Source: Certhia americana (taxonomy: Eukaryota > Chordata > Aves > Passeriformes > Certhiidae). Taken from it: a stretch of DNA of 64,000 bases. The stretch covers positions 1,313,426-1,377,425 of the forward strand of contig JAGMWU010000034.1 of NCBI GenBank assembly GCA_018697195.1. The letters run 5' to 3'. Position numbers and translations under genes: made by a program. The notes under the pieces were generated by a model. The model was not told where the DNA came from, did no database searches, and saw only the letters and a list, made by a program, of their open reading frames with translations. Of this stretch, positions 41,801 to 52,238 are shown piece after piece. Every line of letters begins with the position of its first letter. The first letter of the stretch is position 1.

Positions 41801-44800
41801 ACCCCACCTGCCCTGCACCGCCACGATCTACAGTTTGACCAGAGACACGGAGAGGTCCTTTTTTCCCTTCACATCTAGGTCCATTCATATTGCCAAGGTC
41901 AACTGCAACATGAGGTACTTGGGCTTAGCCTCCAGCTACAGCATAATATTACACTCTTGTCCAGCAAAAATACATTCCCTACAGGCAGCATGATAAGGTA
42001 TCAGAAATTGCTTCTGTTACAAGGGGCTGCAGTTAAACCCCCATGGATCAGTTACAGGACATGAAAAACACCTAGAAGTGCAGCATCTGCTGTGCATCAC
42101 AAGCCACACAAGAAGCACTCTCTCTGCTCACTGCAAGCCCCCACAAAAAGCCTCAAGAGATTGGAATGGGGAGTGCACTAAAAGTGCTTGCAGTCATCAA
42201 CAAATCATTACTCCAGAAATAGACAAAAATGTGATGTTAGTTAATAGCCAGGTTATTTGTTTCCTGACACAAATGTGACCTAAAGACCTCACTTCCCTCA
42301 GGCTTTCTTCTTTCTTAATATTTCACAAGTATTATGCACTGCCCAGTTTCAAAAACACAAGAATTTTTTCCCATTGGAAAGGGCAAGCAGGGCAATCCAT
42401 ACAAAGTGTTGCTGACAACTCTACTGTTTCAGGCAGCAAGGCACACCCCAAAAAGCCTCCCAGCAGACTGGAAAAAACCCCAAAGTATTTAACAAGGTAA
42501 GCTGCAATCCACCAAACAGAGACCATCACTTTGGGGGTTCATTGCTACTGCCAAATATACATCCACACAGTCCAAACCAGTCCTCCAGATTTTCTACAAT
42601 CTGATGGAAATAGAGAAATTGATCCTCTGTGACAGTGGCTGCTCTATGTGCCTCAGTGAAAGACAAAGGACTTGCTGAAAGGCTGGATTCTCCAGTGCTT
42701 GGCAACACAGCTGCAATGGCATGTTTGCAGAGGCCCTGGCAGCCCCATTAAGAGTTCACAACAGGCAATGGATTAAGACAGAGCAAAAATGAGACCAAGA
42801 GGTAAAGATGCACTAAATTTAAAATTGGAAGCTATCTGTTGGTGTTGAAAAATACATAGGGAGCAATGCAGCGTGCTGTGATGACTGCAAGAGACAGTTC
42901 CCAGCATTTCAGCAGTAGGAAATATTTCTGTGGCAAGTGACTTCACAAGCATCAGGACAGCAGGTGACCAGTCCAGACTAGCTCCTCGTAGGGGCAAACA
43001 GCTGCTGGAGATGTTTCTGCAGCAACACTCACACATTTTAAAATAACATGGTAACAGAAAAACTTCTATTAACACTGGAAGGAAAGCCACAGGCCAAAAT
43101 GAGCAATCTCCTAAAAGTTTGCTAAGTTTGGTAAGGTAATTCAGAAGCAAGTTAATGCACTTTCAGGAATACCCACATGATGGGGGAAGTAGGCTTTCAA
43201 ATAGCAAGTGCCTGCTGTACTTCTTTAGCACAACTTTATACACATTTTCCCTTATCACATGGTAAAAACACACAATCACATAGGAAAAAATGTACCCATA
43301 AAGTTAGTAATCCCTAGTGCACTACTTAAGGGTCAAATGCAATCCAACAGGAGCACATCCTCATCCCTACATGCTGCATTTTGCTTAGCAGCATGTGCTT
43401 GCTGAAGCAGCTGAGCAGAGAAAAATCCATTGTGCACCAACTAATGTCCCTTGTCAGAAATGTCAGATGGTCAAAGTACAAAAACACTTTGTTCCTAAAA
43501 GGAGCTTTTCCCTCCCTCCTCTCAGATCATGCTTGCAGCACCAGGAACAAGCTTCTGCCCTCCTGAAACAAGCAGAAAAAGATTTTTTTTAATTGTCAGG
43601 AAAAAATTCAAGCACAAGCCCCCTATCATCTTCAACTTGCTTCGTCACACAGCCTACAATTGAAGACCACAGACTCATTCTGGGACATCTTGTTTCACCT
43701 GACATGACCTGAAGAAGTATCATAGTAAACTGCAGAAATGTCCTTGAACTGTTTACAGACAGTTCCTGTAAAGTGGCCCACTGAAGAGGTAACAAAAGCA
43801 CCAGCACCCTGACTGAACACTCTGCAGGTGCAAGTGCCCACCCTCCTCTTGGGAAAGAGGGGAAAAAGCCTGGGGAGATGCAGGGCTGGGAGCGGTAGAG
43901 GAAGCTTAAGGAAGCTATTAAGTTAACACTCTGCTGAAAAAGGTCTCAACCAGCAGAGGCTGCAGCATCCTGTGACTTCACAGAGCCAAAAAAACTTCTC
44001 AGGAGAAAATGTGAACACTCAAGTCAGCATCCCAGGGAGTCTCAGGCACGCAGCTAGCAGCACATTTTACTGTTAACATGACAGTTATTACTAACTATCC
44101 CTTATAAAAAAGAAATACACCTTTCCAAATTACATAATAACCTACTTCTTAAAAGTAGTTTTTTCCCTACTTAAATGTAGTATTTTCCCAATATTACTCT
44201 GATCAATATCCACAGTTTAGATATTACACATCTTCAGGTGCTCTTGCAGGCGCTGTTTGGACCTGGCTGCAGACAATCAGCCTCTGTCGGGCTTCTAACC
44301 AAGACAGACCTGTGAGCCAAGGAAGCGGAGACATCCCACAACAAACCACTTCCTTTCAGGGATTATCCCCATGCAAGTATTCTGAGGACAAAGAATTCAC
44401 AGGCAAAGCCAGGCCAAGTTGAGATAAACAGAATACCTGGGTGGACCGAGCTTCTTCACTCTCCCACAGCAAGTCCAACTTAGCTGACTCTTCTGAGAAT
44501 TTTATTCTGAGAATTTTCTACTGCCCAATTTTTCATTGCCTTTTCTTTTATACAATACATTATTTTATATCATATCTATGTCCAATATAATTATGTATTA
44601 ATAGAATTTTAATATATTGAGCGAAATGTAACTCCAGAAAATATTTCATGCAAAAGTAATGGTAATTCCCAAGATAAGTCATTATTTCCTCCCGTAGGCA
44701 ACAGGAGAGCTCTCGCAATTAACCATCCTCAATATGTTGTCAGATACTTCTCTAGAATTTTGCCCAAAACATTTTGGGTCATCTCTTGTTGCAACATTCG

Positions 44801-46140
44801 ATGACACTAAAAAATGATTAATGATCTAGGAATAAAGAATGCAAATTGTGGTTATTCACAGGTGAAGGCAAACACCCTTGCATTCCAAACACGACTATCT
44901 CACTGGGCCATCTGGATTGCTCCCTCAGGCCAGGGTGATCTTTACCTCCTCAGCTTCTGCTATTCAAATCCTTTTTTCCACTAACAACTGCATCTTCTCA
45001 CCTCAGCAGTTATCCTGATGCCATTCACAGTTCCAAAAAAGTACTTCCAACAGATTCATTCTCACCCAAAAGCCTTAAAACATTTTGACTTAAGATGCAT
45101 TTAAAAAGTGATGGCGTAATAGGTGGGATTTTTTAGCCAGGCACTAATGTACAGGAGAAAATCTCGAAAAACAAGATGAAATTAGACAAAACCTACTTCC
45201 CATAGTCACAATCTGATGTACATTGCACTGACCGTGCTGTGAGTCATTTCACTTTTCCTCCTTACAGCTGGTTTGGGTGCCACTCCTCCTTGGAAAAAGC
45301 GTAGTAAATGTTTAAATCTCATCACGCCCAGCAACAATTTAAAAACACGCTTCCTCACCCCTACCATGACCCTCAGAGGGAGGCTTTTCACGCACATATT
45401 AAATATAGCCCATGCAAAGAGCAGAGGAACTGGCTGTCCCGGAGAACTTAGGGGCAGATGGCGACTGAGGTGCTGGACACGCTCAACTTGTGGGCTGGGA
45501 ATTGGCGTCTCTGAGCATCAGCACTCCTGGCAGCAGACCTTTACACCCTCCGAGAGCATGACCCAGCATCATTTCCCCCGGGTGGAGCACAGCTGCCACC
45601 GAGCAGCGACAGCCTCGCCCAGGCCACGGTACAGCCTTAGGTAACAAGGTTTACTCCGCTCTCCTGCGGGTTCTCGCAGAGAGAGCGCTCCAGAGCCTAC
45701 ACAACCACGAAATGAACACACATCTCCAGTTTTGCCGGAGGGCTTTCAGCCCAGAAACTACAGCCGGGCAGAGATGATGCCAGGCAAGACGTGACCCACC
45801 CGCTGTCCTCTACAGGAGACAGATGGGACCGGAGCGGACAGACACTCCTCAGGAATACCCACCGCCGTACAGTCCCCATCCGAAGGAAGCCGTGCCCGAC
45901 CCGCCGGCTCCCCTCGGCCAGGGGGAAGCGAGCCAGGCGCAGCCCCGCGGGGAACACCGCGCCGGCGACACCCCCTTCGCCCCCTTCGCTCCCGCCTACC
46001 TCCAGCGTCTTCACCAGCACCCACATATAGGCCTCGGAGATGCCCAGCGAGATGCCCAGCGCCGAGGGCAGCACGACGAGCCCGAACACCGCCGCCAGCC
46101 ACACGGCGCCCACCTGCCCCACGGCCCACAGCACCTCCAT
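24129..46140 (-). CDS. GPAT3: GPAT3, glycerol-3-phosphate acyltransferase 3 (complete coding gene, 12 exons)
   Basis: ER-membrane acyltransferase that transfers an acyl group from acyl-CoA to sn-glycerol-3-phosphate, giving lysophosphatidic acid, the first step of triacylglycerol and phospholipid synthesis. Twelve coding exons (46140-46000, 35961-35889, 30092-29822, 29351-29277, 28784-28695, 28505-28412, 28015-27900, 26782-26727, 26271-26186, 25772-25644, 25162-25083, 24255-24129) join in frame at GT-AG sites to 1338 nt, 445 residues plus stop; as I recall the human protein is 434. Hydrophobic segments lie near residues 8-32, 141-159 and 163-183. Acyltransferase motifs in order: NHTSPID (about 230-236, catalytic H and D), GGLMGVIQR and FERSEMKDR (about 254-281), FPEGT (303-307), PVAIK before residue 334. 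The start was chosen because it matches the family N-terminus and has a GCCCGCCATGG context. The C-terminus runs about ten residues past the mammalian end as I remember it. The identity is from recalled family sequence, not a search. Confidence 0.96.
25083..25162 (-). CDS. GPAT3: GPAT3 coding exon 11
   Basis: An 80-bp exon encoding EDEDAVQFANRVRSAIARQG and GLTELPW. The acceptor is TTGAAG|GAAG, with a weak pyrimidine tract, and the donor CCCTG|GTGAGT, phase 2. Confidence 0.93.
25644..25772 (-). CDS. GPAT3: GPAT3 coding exon 10
   Basis: Exactly 43 codons: YDPQFGDAFWNSSKYN, a hydrophobic middle, then TSWAIVCNVWYLPPM. The acceptor is TTGCAG|TATG and the donor GAAAG|GTAATC, phase 0. Confidence 0.95.
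26186..26271 (-). CDS. GPAT3: GPAT3 coding exon 9 (motifs III-IV)
   Basis: An 86-bp exon encoding GTCINNTSVMMFKKGSFEIG and then TIYPVAIK, the motif IV region. The acceptor is TACAG|GCACC and the donor ATTAAA|GTAAGT, phase 0. Confidence 0.95.
26727..26782 (-). CDS. GPAT3: GPAT3 coding exon 8 (motif III start)
   Basis: A 56-bp exon encoding LREHVADKSKLPILIFPEG. The FPEG of motif III is completed by exon 9. The acceptor is CACAG|ACTC and the donor GAAG|GTAAGA, phase 1. Confidence 0.95.
27900..28015 (-). CDS. GPAT3: GPAT3 coding exon 7 (motif II region)
   Basis: A 116-bp exon encoding VGQVHGGLMGVIQRA, then CPHVWFERSEMKDRHLVTK, the substrate-binding block of the family. The acceptor is TGCAG|GTGGG and the donor AAAAAG|GTGTGG, phase 2. 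Confidence 0.96.
28412..28505 (-). CDS. GPAT3: GPAT3 coding exon 6 (catalytic motif I, NHxxxxD)
   Basis: A 94-bp exon carrying GGICVANHTSPID, the NHxxxxD catalytic motif of glycerolipid acyltransferases. The acceptor is TACAG|GGAAA and the donor GCAATG|GTATGA, phase 0. Confidence 0.96.
28695..28784 (-). CDS. GPAT3: GPAT3 coding exon 5
   Basis: A 90-bp exon encoding VKNYLSEVVHLTC...VRALSGTIRYHNK, the segment just before the catalytic motif. The acceptor is TTTCAG|TGTG and the donor AACAA|GTGAGT, phase 2. Confidence 0.95.
29277..29351 (-). CDS. GPAT3: GPAT3 coding exon 4 (membrane segment)
   Basis: A 75-bp exon encoding a hydrophobic stretch, FTLAAIGIMSMIVGTT, then VVGQLPNS. The acceptor is TGTAG|CTT and the donor GCAG|GTAGGT, phase 2. 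Confidence 0.94.
29822..30092 (-). CDS. GPAT3: GPAT3 coding exon 3
   Basis: The largest coding exon (271 bp). It encodes GIIERDETPMEK, then EAIVEDEVTQRFSSEELLSW, the hallmark cytosolic stretch of GPAT3/GPAT4, and ends in the membrane segment up to LLPLR. The acceptor is CCCAAG|GTATC and the donor TACG|GTAAGC, phase 2. Confidence 0.96.
32842..32899 (+). repeat. Long poly-T tract in GPAT3 intron 2
   Basis: Two T runs of about 14 and 27 bases, broken by GTTTGGGA. In gene direction this is a poly-A, possibly an old retroposon tail, but no element body is recognised beside it. Confidence 0.8.
35205..35746 (+). mobile_element. Solo LTR of avian ERVL type in GPAT3 intron 2
   Basis: It begins TGTGCTGGTTTTC and contains landmarks I recognise from avian ERVL LTRs: CACAGTGGCTAGTATGAGGC, GCTGAGCAGGATTTACA, GGACAGATGACCCAAAGTGA, a TATA box (TATAAAG, 35468-35474), TTTGTCTTCCCAAGTCACTG, AACTGTCTTTATCTCAACCC, and an end near AAACCATGAC. 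There is no internal retroviral sequence, so it is a recombined solo LTR. It is antisense to GPAT3 and ends 142 bp before exon 2. Recognised from memory, not by search. Confidence 0.85.
35889..35961 (-). CDS. GPAT3: GPAT3 coding exon 2
   Basis: A 73-bp exon encoding WATLRLQKG followed by a lysine- and proline-rich linker, residues 48-71. The acceptor is AACAG|TGG and the donor AATG|GTGAGT, leaving phase 1. The paralog has an exon of the same length with WATLQIEEG at 62133-62205. Confidence 0.92.
36685..36911 (-). repeat. CR1 LINE fragment in GPAT3 intron 1
   Basis: On the plus strand it begins CACAGAATTGTAGAATGG and runs through GGTTGGAAGAGATCTTACAG and CCAACCCCCTGCCATGG, the reverse complement of the CR1 3' end. 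It lies in the same orientation as the host gene. Confidence 0.93.
40463..40475 (+). promoter_or_regulatory. DR1 (PPRE-like) element in GPAT3 intron 1
   Basis: GGGTCA-A-AGGACA, two nuclear-receptor half-sites spaced by one base, with two departures from the AGGTCA-A-AGGTCA consensus. GPAT3 expression is known to rise in adipogenesis under PPARG control, so the place is suggestive. A single short match can arise by chance. Confidence 0.3.
44083..44234 (+). repeat. Dispersed 150-bp repeat, copy 1 (GPAT3 intron 1)
   Basis: It shares CTATCCCTTATAAAA, CTTTCCAAATTA, AATAACCTACTTCTTA and CAATATTACTCTGAT with 51065-51212 in the same order and orientation. The family is not recognised. It could be part of an old LTR or another unclassified avian repeat. 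Confidence 0.75.
46000..46140 (-). CDS. GPAT3: GPAT3 coding exon 1 (N-terminal membrane segment)
   Basis: Encodes residues 1-47, including a long hydrophobic stretch and the family-typical LGISEAYM...LVKTLE end. The donor is GAG|GTAGGC, phase 0. The exon lies in GC-rich sequence. The reading frame stays open upstream to about 46653 only because stop codons are rare in the CpG island, so the start rests on homology and on the strong Kozak context. Confidence 0.93.
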
Positions 46141-46225
46141 GGCGGGCACAGCCGCTCGACGCCAGCGCCGGCAGCGGGGCCGGGCAGCACCGCCTCCCGC
46201 CCGCCCTAAAGGCCCGCGGCCGCCC

Positions 46226-46256
46226 GGCCCGCCCCCGGCCCGCCCCGGCCCGCCCC
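46226..46256. promoter_or_regulatory. Three tandem Sp1-type GC boxes
   Basis: A GGCCCGCCCC unit occurs three times back to back, 86-116 bp upstream of the GPAT3 ATG. Each unit contains a CCGCCC core as bound by Sp/KLF factors. Spacing and place suit a core-promoter element. Confidence 0.6.
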
Positions 46257-49200
46257 AGGACCCTGCGGGACCCTGCTGGGAAGCCGATGTGCCTCGGGAG
46301 GGGATGCCCGAAGCAGCTAAAATCGGGTTTAGCGGGCGGCACGGCAAGCTCCCGGTGTAGGAAAAAACGGCTCCAACGGGTGCGGGCGGGAGCGCGGCGG
46401 CACTGCCGCGGCCAGCCGGGAGCCTCGAGGCAGCAGCGTGGGCTGGAAAGCCGGAGGAAGCCCAAAAACGAGTAGCTCGGGGAGCGAAAGTGAAAAGGAA
46501 AATTGGGGAAAGCTCCTGCGTCTGTGAATAGCAAAGAGGACAAGGATAGCTACAGAAAAAGGGGAAAGGGGCAAGGTCTGCCTGCACTGGTCCACCTGAG
46601 TTTTCTCGTGATTTGAGCAGGGAAGAGGGATTCACTGAGGGTCCAGCCCCCACTCCGGCATTAGGCCCACCCCAGGAGAAAGGAAACTTTGTGGCAAGTG
46701 GCTAGAGGAGGGTTTGCCTGCCTCGGTCTGTGCCCAGCAGTCCTACCGCGCCTGGCGCGACAAAATCCGTACCAAGAAAGCAGAGTTAGCAGAAAAAGGC
46801 TGAAGAGGGGTGGAAGCCTTGACAAAGCATCCCGGGGAAAGGGCATAACATCGTCTTTGAAGAAAAAGGCAATCAGCATATTTTCTGCGTGCATCTTTCA
46901 TAACTGTTTCATAGAAATGGGATGTTTGGTGTGCCTCCATATCTGAGAACTAAGTGCTTAGGATCCAATGAAAAACCTGAATTGGAGTCCAAGGCCTAAA
47001 GAAGTATTTCCAGGAGAGTCGTGTGGACAAGGGCATTGCTTTTTGCCTCTGGCTCTGGGGTCTCTCCTCCTACTTTTTGCCTCATCTGATCAAATAATTT
47101 CAATAAGCCGGATGATCCCTGATGAAAAGACCAAAACCACAGTTGTCCAGCTAGATCTGACATTGCCAAACAGCACTTCAGCATCTTTGTGCTTCTAAGT
47201 GTTTAGTTATGATCGTGCCCAAAAGGCCCAGTTAGGATCGAGGCCATAACCTCGATCATGTCAGCACCATACACATGGTGATAAAGAGTTCTTACTATTT
47301 GCACTGCAGGTGGTTTTTAAATACTACAAAGATGCATGGATCCAAGTCATTTAAAAGTGCCCGTAGCCCAGAACAGAAACAAATCAAAAGAACATTGCTT
47401 TGAAACTGGCTGATATTTATAACAAACCCATGGGTAAGACATTTTAATTTTGTGTTTTGTCTGTTGCTTCCCAAGCAGAAAGTGATACAGGTTTTTTAGT
47501 ACTTGCTTGTGAATTTTCATCTGGGGTACAATTGGCAGAGGCCAAAGACTTGGTTGGTTTGTTTTCATCTGGAATTAAGGAACAAAAGTCTTCATCCAAA
47601 CAACAGATGCAGCCCAACAGCAACAGTGGACGCTGTTTAGATCCTGAAGAAAACAGAACAGTGTCCAAAGTAGTGGATCATACAGCTTTGTATCTCCCTG
47701 ATATTTCAGTACCTTCATTTAGACAGCAACATCTAATATTGCCATCTGAAGCAGGAATTGCAATACAGATAATCCTGTGCAATGTAAAGTATTGCCTTGT
47801 GGGTTGGTTTAGAAAACAAACCTTGAAAACTGAAAATAATTTGCCTTAGTCCACGTTCTTATTAACCTCTGCTTTAGTGAAATGGCAGACCCTATGTCAA
47901 ATTTGATGGCGTGTGGCAAATTCCTGAGTCTCAGAACACTGAAATCCATCAGTGTACAAGATTCTGTAGCCCTCTCCTTGTAATATTCATCACATGGAAT
48001 TAAGGCATTGCTTTTGTTTTTTTTTTTTTTTGCTGCAATATCCTGGCTATTGGACCTACTGGCACTGTCCTCAGGTTCCACAAACAAAGAGTAGGAAGGG
48101 AGCAGTCTCTTTGTATTTTAAGAGCAGGAGAAGGTGGCTGGGTTGTGAGTTGTAGTGAGACCCCTGCTCTCACTACACAACACTGGGGAAAAACACTGTG
48201 AAAATGTGTCACAACAGGAGGAAGTTTTAGGCACAGGCAGCCATCCTGTGTGAGCTGAACAGCACCACGACAGAGGCAAGACTCACACATAAACATATAC
48301 TCTTATTTATTGCATCCAGGCTTCCCTTTCATGCTTGCATGAATAATTCACAAAGCCATTAATGTTAAATGGGAAGAAAAAAAATCAATTCTGTTATTGA
48401 GTTGCTTGAAAAACCTCCTTCTCTGCCTGGGACAGTAGGAAGGAAACATGCCTGCTCATCCAACAGCCTCCTGGTGACAGAGCTGCAACCAAAGTCCTGT
48501 CATGACTGTGCTGAAGTTCGGCCTTTGCACAGATCTTGCACTCCCATCAAGGAATAGTTGGCTGTTAACTGCAAAAACTAATGACTTCTTTAAAAAACCC
48601 AACAAACCTACTTGCTGTCTTTACCAAGTGGCCTTTGCCTTTTAAAGATAAAGACGTTATAAATTGCTGATCATCTATCTACTGACATTTTAGTTTCAAA
48701 TTGATTACATCATTACATTTTATTTGTTTGCACTGTAATCTATGAGGGCATAAAATTTCTCTGCCTCACTTTTGCCAGTGAGAAATGAGGATTTTTTTTG
48801 TTCAAGCACTAAGACCATAGTTTCAGTATGGGTAATATAGCATGATTCCATTGAAGATACAGAAAGGGTTCCAGTTTTAACAATTTTCCATACTTTAATT
48901 TTTTCAAGGCCTATTTTATCTAGAAAAGCTACAGTTAGTCATGTTTCTAATGGAGTATTTTCCAAAAAGAAATATCCCATGAGAATATACCAGTGTCGCT
49001 ATACTTGAAAGAAAACATTTTCATACATCCTTATTTTTCAATTTATTTCACAAAGTACAGTGCATACCAAAAAAAAGCTGTGGGTGAAGTGATATGCTTC
49101 AAGTTCACCTAAATCAGGTTCTCCAAATGGATGCAAAAATTTTTGTTGGTTTTTTTCTTTAAGTTCGTCAGAAGTTTCTGAGATTCTTAATTTTTGTCCT

Positions 49201-51064
49201 ATTAATACCAGCAATAGTGTATTTTTGTCTGTAGCAAGGATATGTTTATTGTCCAAATAAAAATTACTCTGTGATGTAACACATGCTTTTAATAGGGGTT
49301 GGATTGAATAAAAGACAGAGGAAAAGGATCAGTCCTACCACAATGCTTTTCCAAATGGTTTGGGGCAGAGGGTATTGGCGTTTGGTTTTTTGTTTGTTTG
49401 GCCACATTTATTTTATCTTCCCTAATTATCAGCACCTCTCAAGTTTTGGTGGTATGGAATATGGCTGCAAACTTGGTTTCCAGGATAGTGGAAATCTTGT
49501 TAAGCCAACCTGGGAAGAGAGCCTATACCTCATGAGGCAGTCCCAGTCTCCCTTTGCTAAGTTATTGCATGTGTTACTGGCTTCTGGTAGATCAGATCTA
49601 ATAAAAAGTAGCATTTCATTTGTCTCCTGTCACTGGAGCCAGGCAGCTTCAGAATATCAAACAGTTTCAGCTCATGTAAATATCAGTATTATATTGCAAA
49701 TAAATAGGGTCAGGGCGGTTATCCCAGTGCTCCCTTTTATCTTGTGCTGTTGAGGAATGGCAGGTAGCCAGCAAACCACTTGGGGGAATTCTGCACTCTC
49801 TCGTCTGTCTTCTGGCTTCAAGCAGGTCATGCTTTTTCTCCACCACTGTATTTGCTATAACTCACTGTAAAAATTGATACCTTTTATACAAGGAGTCAGA
49901 TGTTTTCAGCTTCACTTTGTATCCTAAGTGGAATTTTACTGTCTGCTGTCATGGTCTTCCAATTCTTATTACACTGAAAATAAATAGAAGTAGTTTGGCT
50001 TCCACGCAGCCTTTGAGCCTGGCAGTGTGCACAGACAGAGCTGCAGCCTTGTGTGCTGTCTCCAGCAACAGCAAGGGATTATAAGCACTGTGTGCTTCAT
50101 GAACACAACACCCAAGCATGCCCCACCTCAAACAATGTAATTTCCATAGTTTAGAAATGTAGGTTTCTAGGAATTCATCAATCCAGCTGCAATTAAAACC
50201 AGCCAACCCAGCAGGTGTGCTAGAATTTGTGACACCAATACAAGGAGCAGGCCACAAGGATGGCACCTTCTTTGGCTGTTGAGCATGACCTGGCAGCCTG
50301 GATTTCTACTGCATTGGGAGAGAGGAAACAGTGAAAGAAAAAACATGAAAGTATTATCCCAGAACTCCATGATCTCCTTAATGACTGAAACTTCTAGGGC
50401 AACTAAATTAACCACTTAAAAGGAAACTTTTCCCATTCATACCAGGATTTAAAGGAAGGACAAGACATGCTGATAGCTGGTAAATTCATTTACATCTGGG
50501 TTTGTTTTTTTGATTTTTTTCCTTGAATGATATTAAAGCTTGCACTTCCCAAAAGAGCTTTAATAAGGTTGTAGTCCTCATGGCAGCTTAGACACACACA
50601 GAGGGGTGCCACACAATGTAATCCTTGAGCTCAATGTGCCCGCCAGATCCCCATGTCACACAGACACTGCAGCATGTAAAGAATAACTTCAAAGCCCAAA
50701 TGTCCTAAGACAGCATCTGGGTAGAAATCAGCCTCAGCTCAAATCTAACAAGAATGTAATTTTCATATTGATCTCTCTCCTTCTAATCCCTTGTAGGTGG
50801 ATTTCAGAAAAGTATATTAATAAATCACTGGATAGAGTGATTATTTGAAGTGCAACAAAATTCAATTATTATTTCATTGAATGCATGTACATATGTCTTA
50901 TTAAAAGTCATAAATTATATGAGATAAGGAGGCCACCCATAGCCACATATTATGAGCATTTTAGGGAAAAAAATCTGTTATATAATTGATAAACACAGTA
51001 TTTAATATATGAGCTAATGAATACTTAAAAGGCTGTTTAACAGAAGTCTGTATAAACTTAAAAG

Positions 51065-51212
51065 ATAGTTTTTAATAACTATCCCTTATAAAAAGAAATA
51101 TGTCTTTCCAAATTATTTAATAACCTACTTCTTAGAAGTCTGATATGCAAGGATACAGTACTTTTCCCAATATTACTCTGATTAATAGCCACAGTTTAGA
51201 TATTACACATCT
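51065..51212 (+). repeat. Dispersed 150-bp repeat, copy 2 (intergenic)
   Basis: Direct-orientation partner of the block at 44083-44234, ending in the same CACAGTTTAGATATTACACA stretch. Most positions match apart from small indels. Flanking DNA on both sides is unrelated. Confidence 0.75.
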
Positions 51213-51497
51213 TTTACCACATGCATCTTTCAAACTGTCAAATAGAAATACCAGGGGATATCAACTGATGTCAATAATCCACAACTGCACACAAATCATG
51301 ACTACTGATTAGTAAAGCAATTATCATATTAAAAGAGTTCAACAGGGCTCAACATACTGTAAAATTAGAAATCAGTCAATACCACAGCCATTATATAGAA
51401 TAGCATTGATTGGATGGACTAAACAGGAGCCTTGATGACAATTGATCACAATGAACTCTGCTCACAGAGGAGTCTGGTGCACTAATTGAGGAGCCAT

Positions 51498-51559
51498 ACT
51501 TAAACAGATTAATAAATAGAGGAGGAGGACTTAAACAGATTAATAAATAGAGGAGGAGG
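51498..51559 (+). repeat. Two-copy 31-bp tandem repeat
   Basis: The unit begins ACTTAAACAGATTAATAAAT and ends in GAGGAGGAGG. It occurs twice in a row with no mismatch seen, so it is a recent local duplication. Confidence 0.85.
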
Positions 51560-52205
51560 GGAGAGGAGGAATGGCTACAAAGCTAAGCATTGTCTATGCA
51601 ATGAAACAATAAAAAACTAAAGAGCCAGGAAGGGCTCTGTATGCTGGATGTCCACTAGCTTCCAAGCCTCCTTTTCCAACACCAAATGAAATTGTGAACT
51701 CCTCACAGGTCATCTTCACAATCTGTGCCACAGCTGGGAAACCTGCTCAAAAGAGTCTGAACAACATCTCAGCAGAAACATTTCCAAAAGCAAATCCCAC
51801 AAGGATGCCAAAACCCCCAGAGGTCTCATCTGTGACACGTGACCAAATCTCCATTGGTTTGCTTGAACTCAGGCTACATGTACAGCCAAAATACATTCCT
51901 TAGCGTGAGCAGCTGCCCAGGCTGCTTTTCTTAGTTTTATTCAGGGCAAGCTGCACATGGAAGAGTTTGGTTGAAGCGCTGTGTTGTTAAATTTGTCGTT
52001 CTCACTACAGCTCAAGGAAATGTGTGCTGGTAGAAAACAAGTTCTGAACATCTTCATTATCCTGGAACCTTATTCTGAGAACAGCCCCAGCCCCAGATTA
52101 AGATCAAACAGCATGAAGGTACTGAAGAAACTCATCCCAGAAAATGCAAATGTTGTACTGCCTTCAGGATCATCCCAGGTTTGTCACATCTACTGAGTGT
52201 TAAAA

Positions 52206-52238
52206 TAAACAAACAAACAAACAAACAAACAAATAAAT
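52206..52238 (+). repeat. (AAAC)n microsatellite
   Basis: About eight near-perfect AAAC units, passing into AAAT at the right end. Confidence 0.9.

Larger units (their letters stand above)
35962..45999 (-). other. GPAT3 intron 1
   Basis: 10 kb, containing a CR1 fragment (36.7 kb), the DR1 site (40.46 kb), one copy of the 150-bp repeat (44.1 kb) and rising GC content towards exon 1. No nested gene is seen. Confidence 0.85.
45880..46480. promoter_or_regulatory. CpG island and probable promoter/5' UTR of GPAT3
   Basis: A strongly GC- and CpG-rich stretch covering coding exon 1 and its upstream side, in otherwise AT-rich DNA. No TATA box is seen. It is a typical vertebrate CpG-island promoter driving GPAT3 leftward. 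The exact transcription start cannot be read from sequence. Long open frames here on both strands result from the lack of stop codons in GC-rich DNA. Confidence 0.8.

Noticed and set aside
45823..46360. Plus-strand open frames opposite GPAT3 exon 1
   Set aside because: Proline-, alanine- and arginine-rich translations typical of GC-rich shadow frames, with no family resemblance.
45697..46653. Long minus-strand open frames (up to 318 codons) over the CpG island
   Set aside because: Only the 141 bp from 46140 to 46000 is GPAT3 exon 1. The rest is open because stop codons are rare in GC-rich DNA, and it runs through the exon 1 donor into intron.
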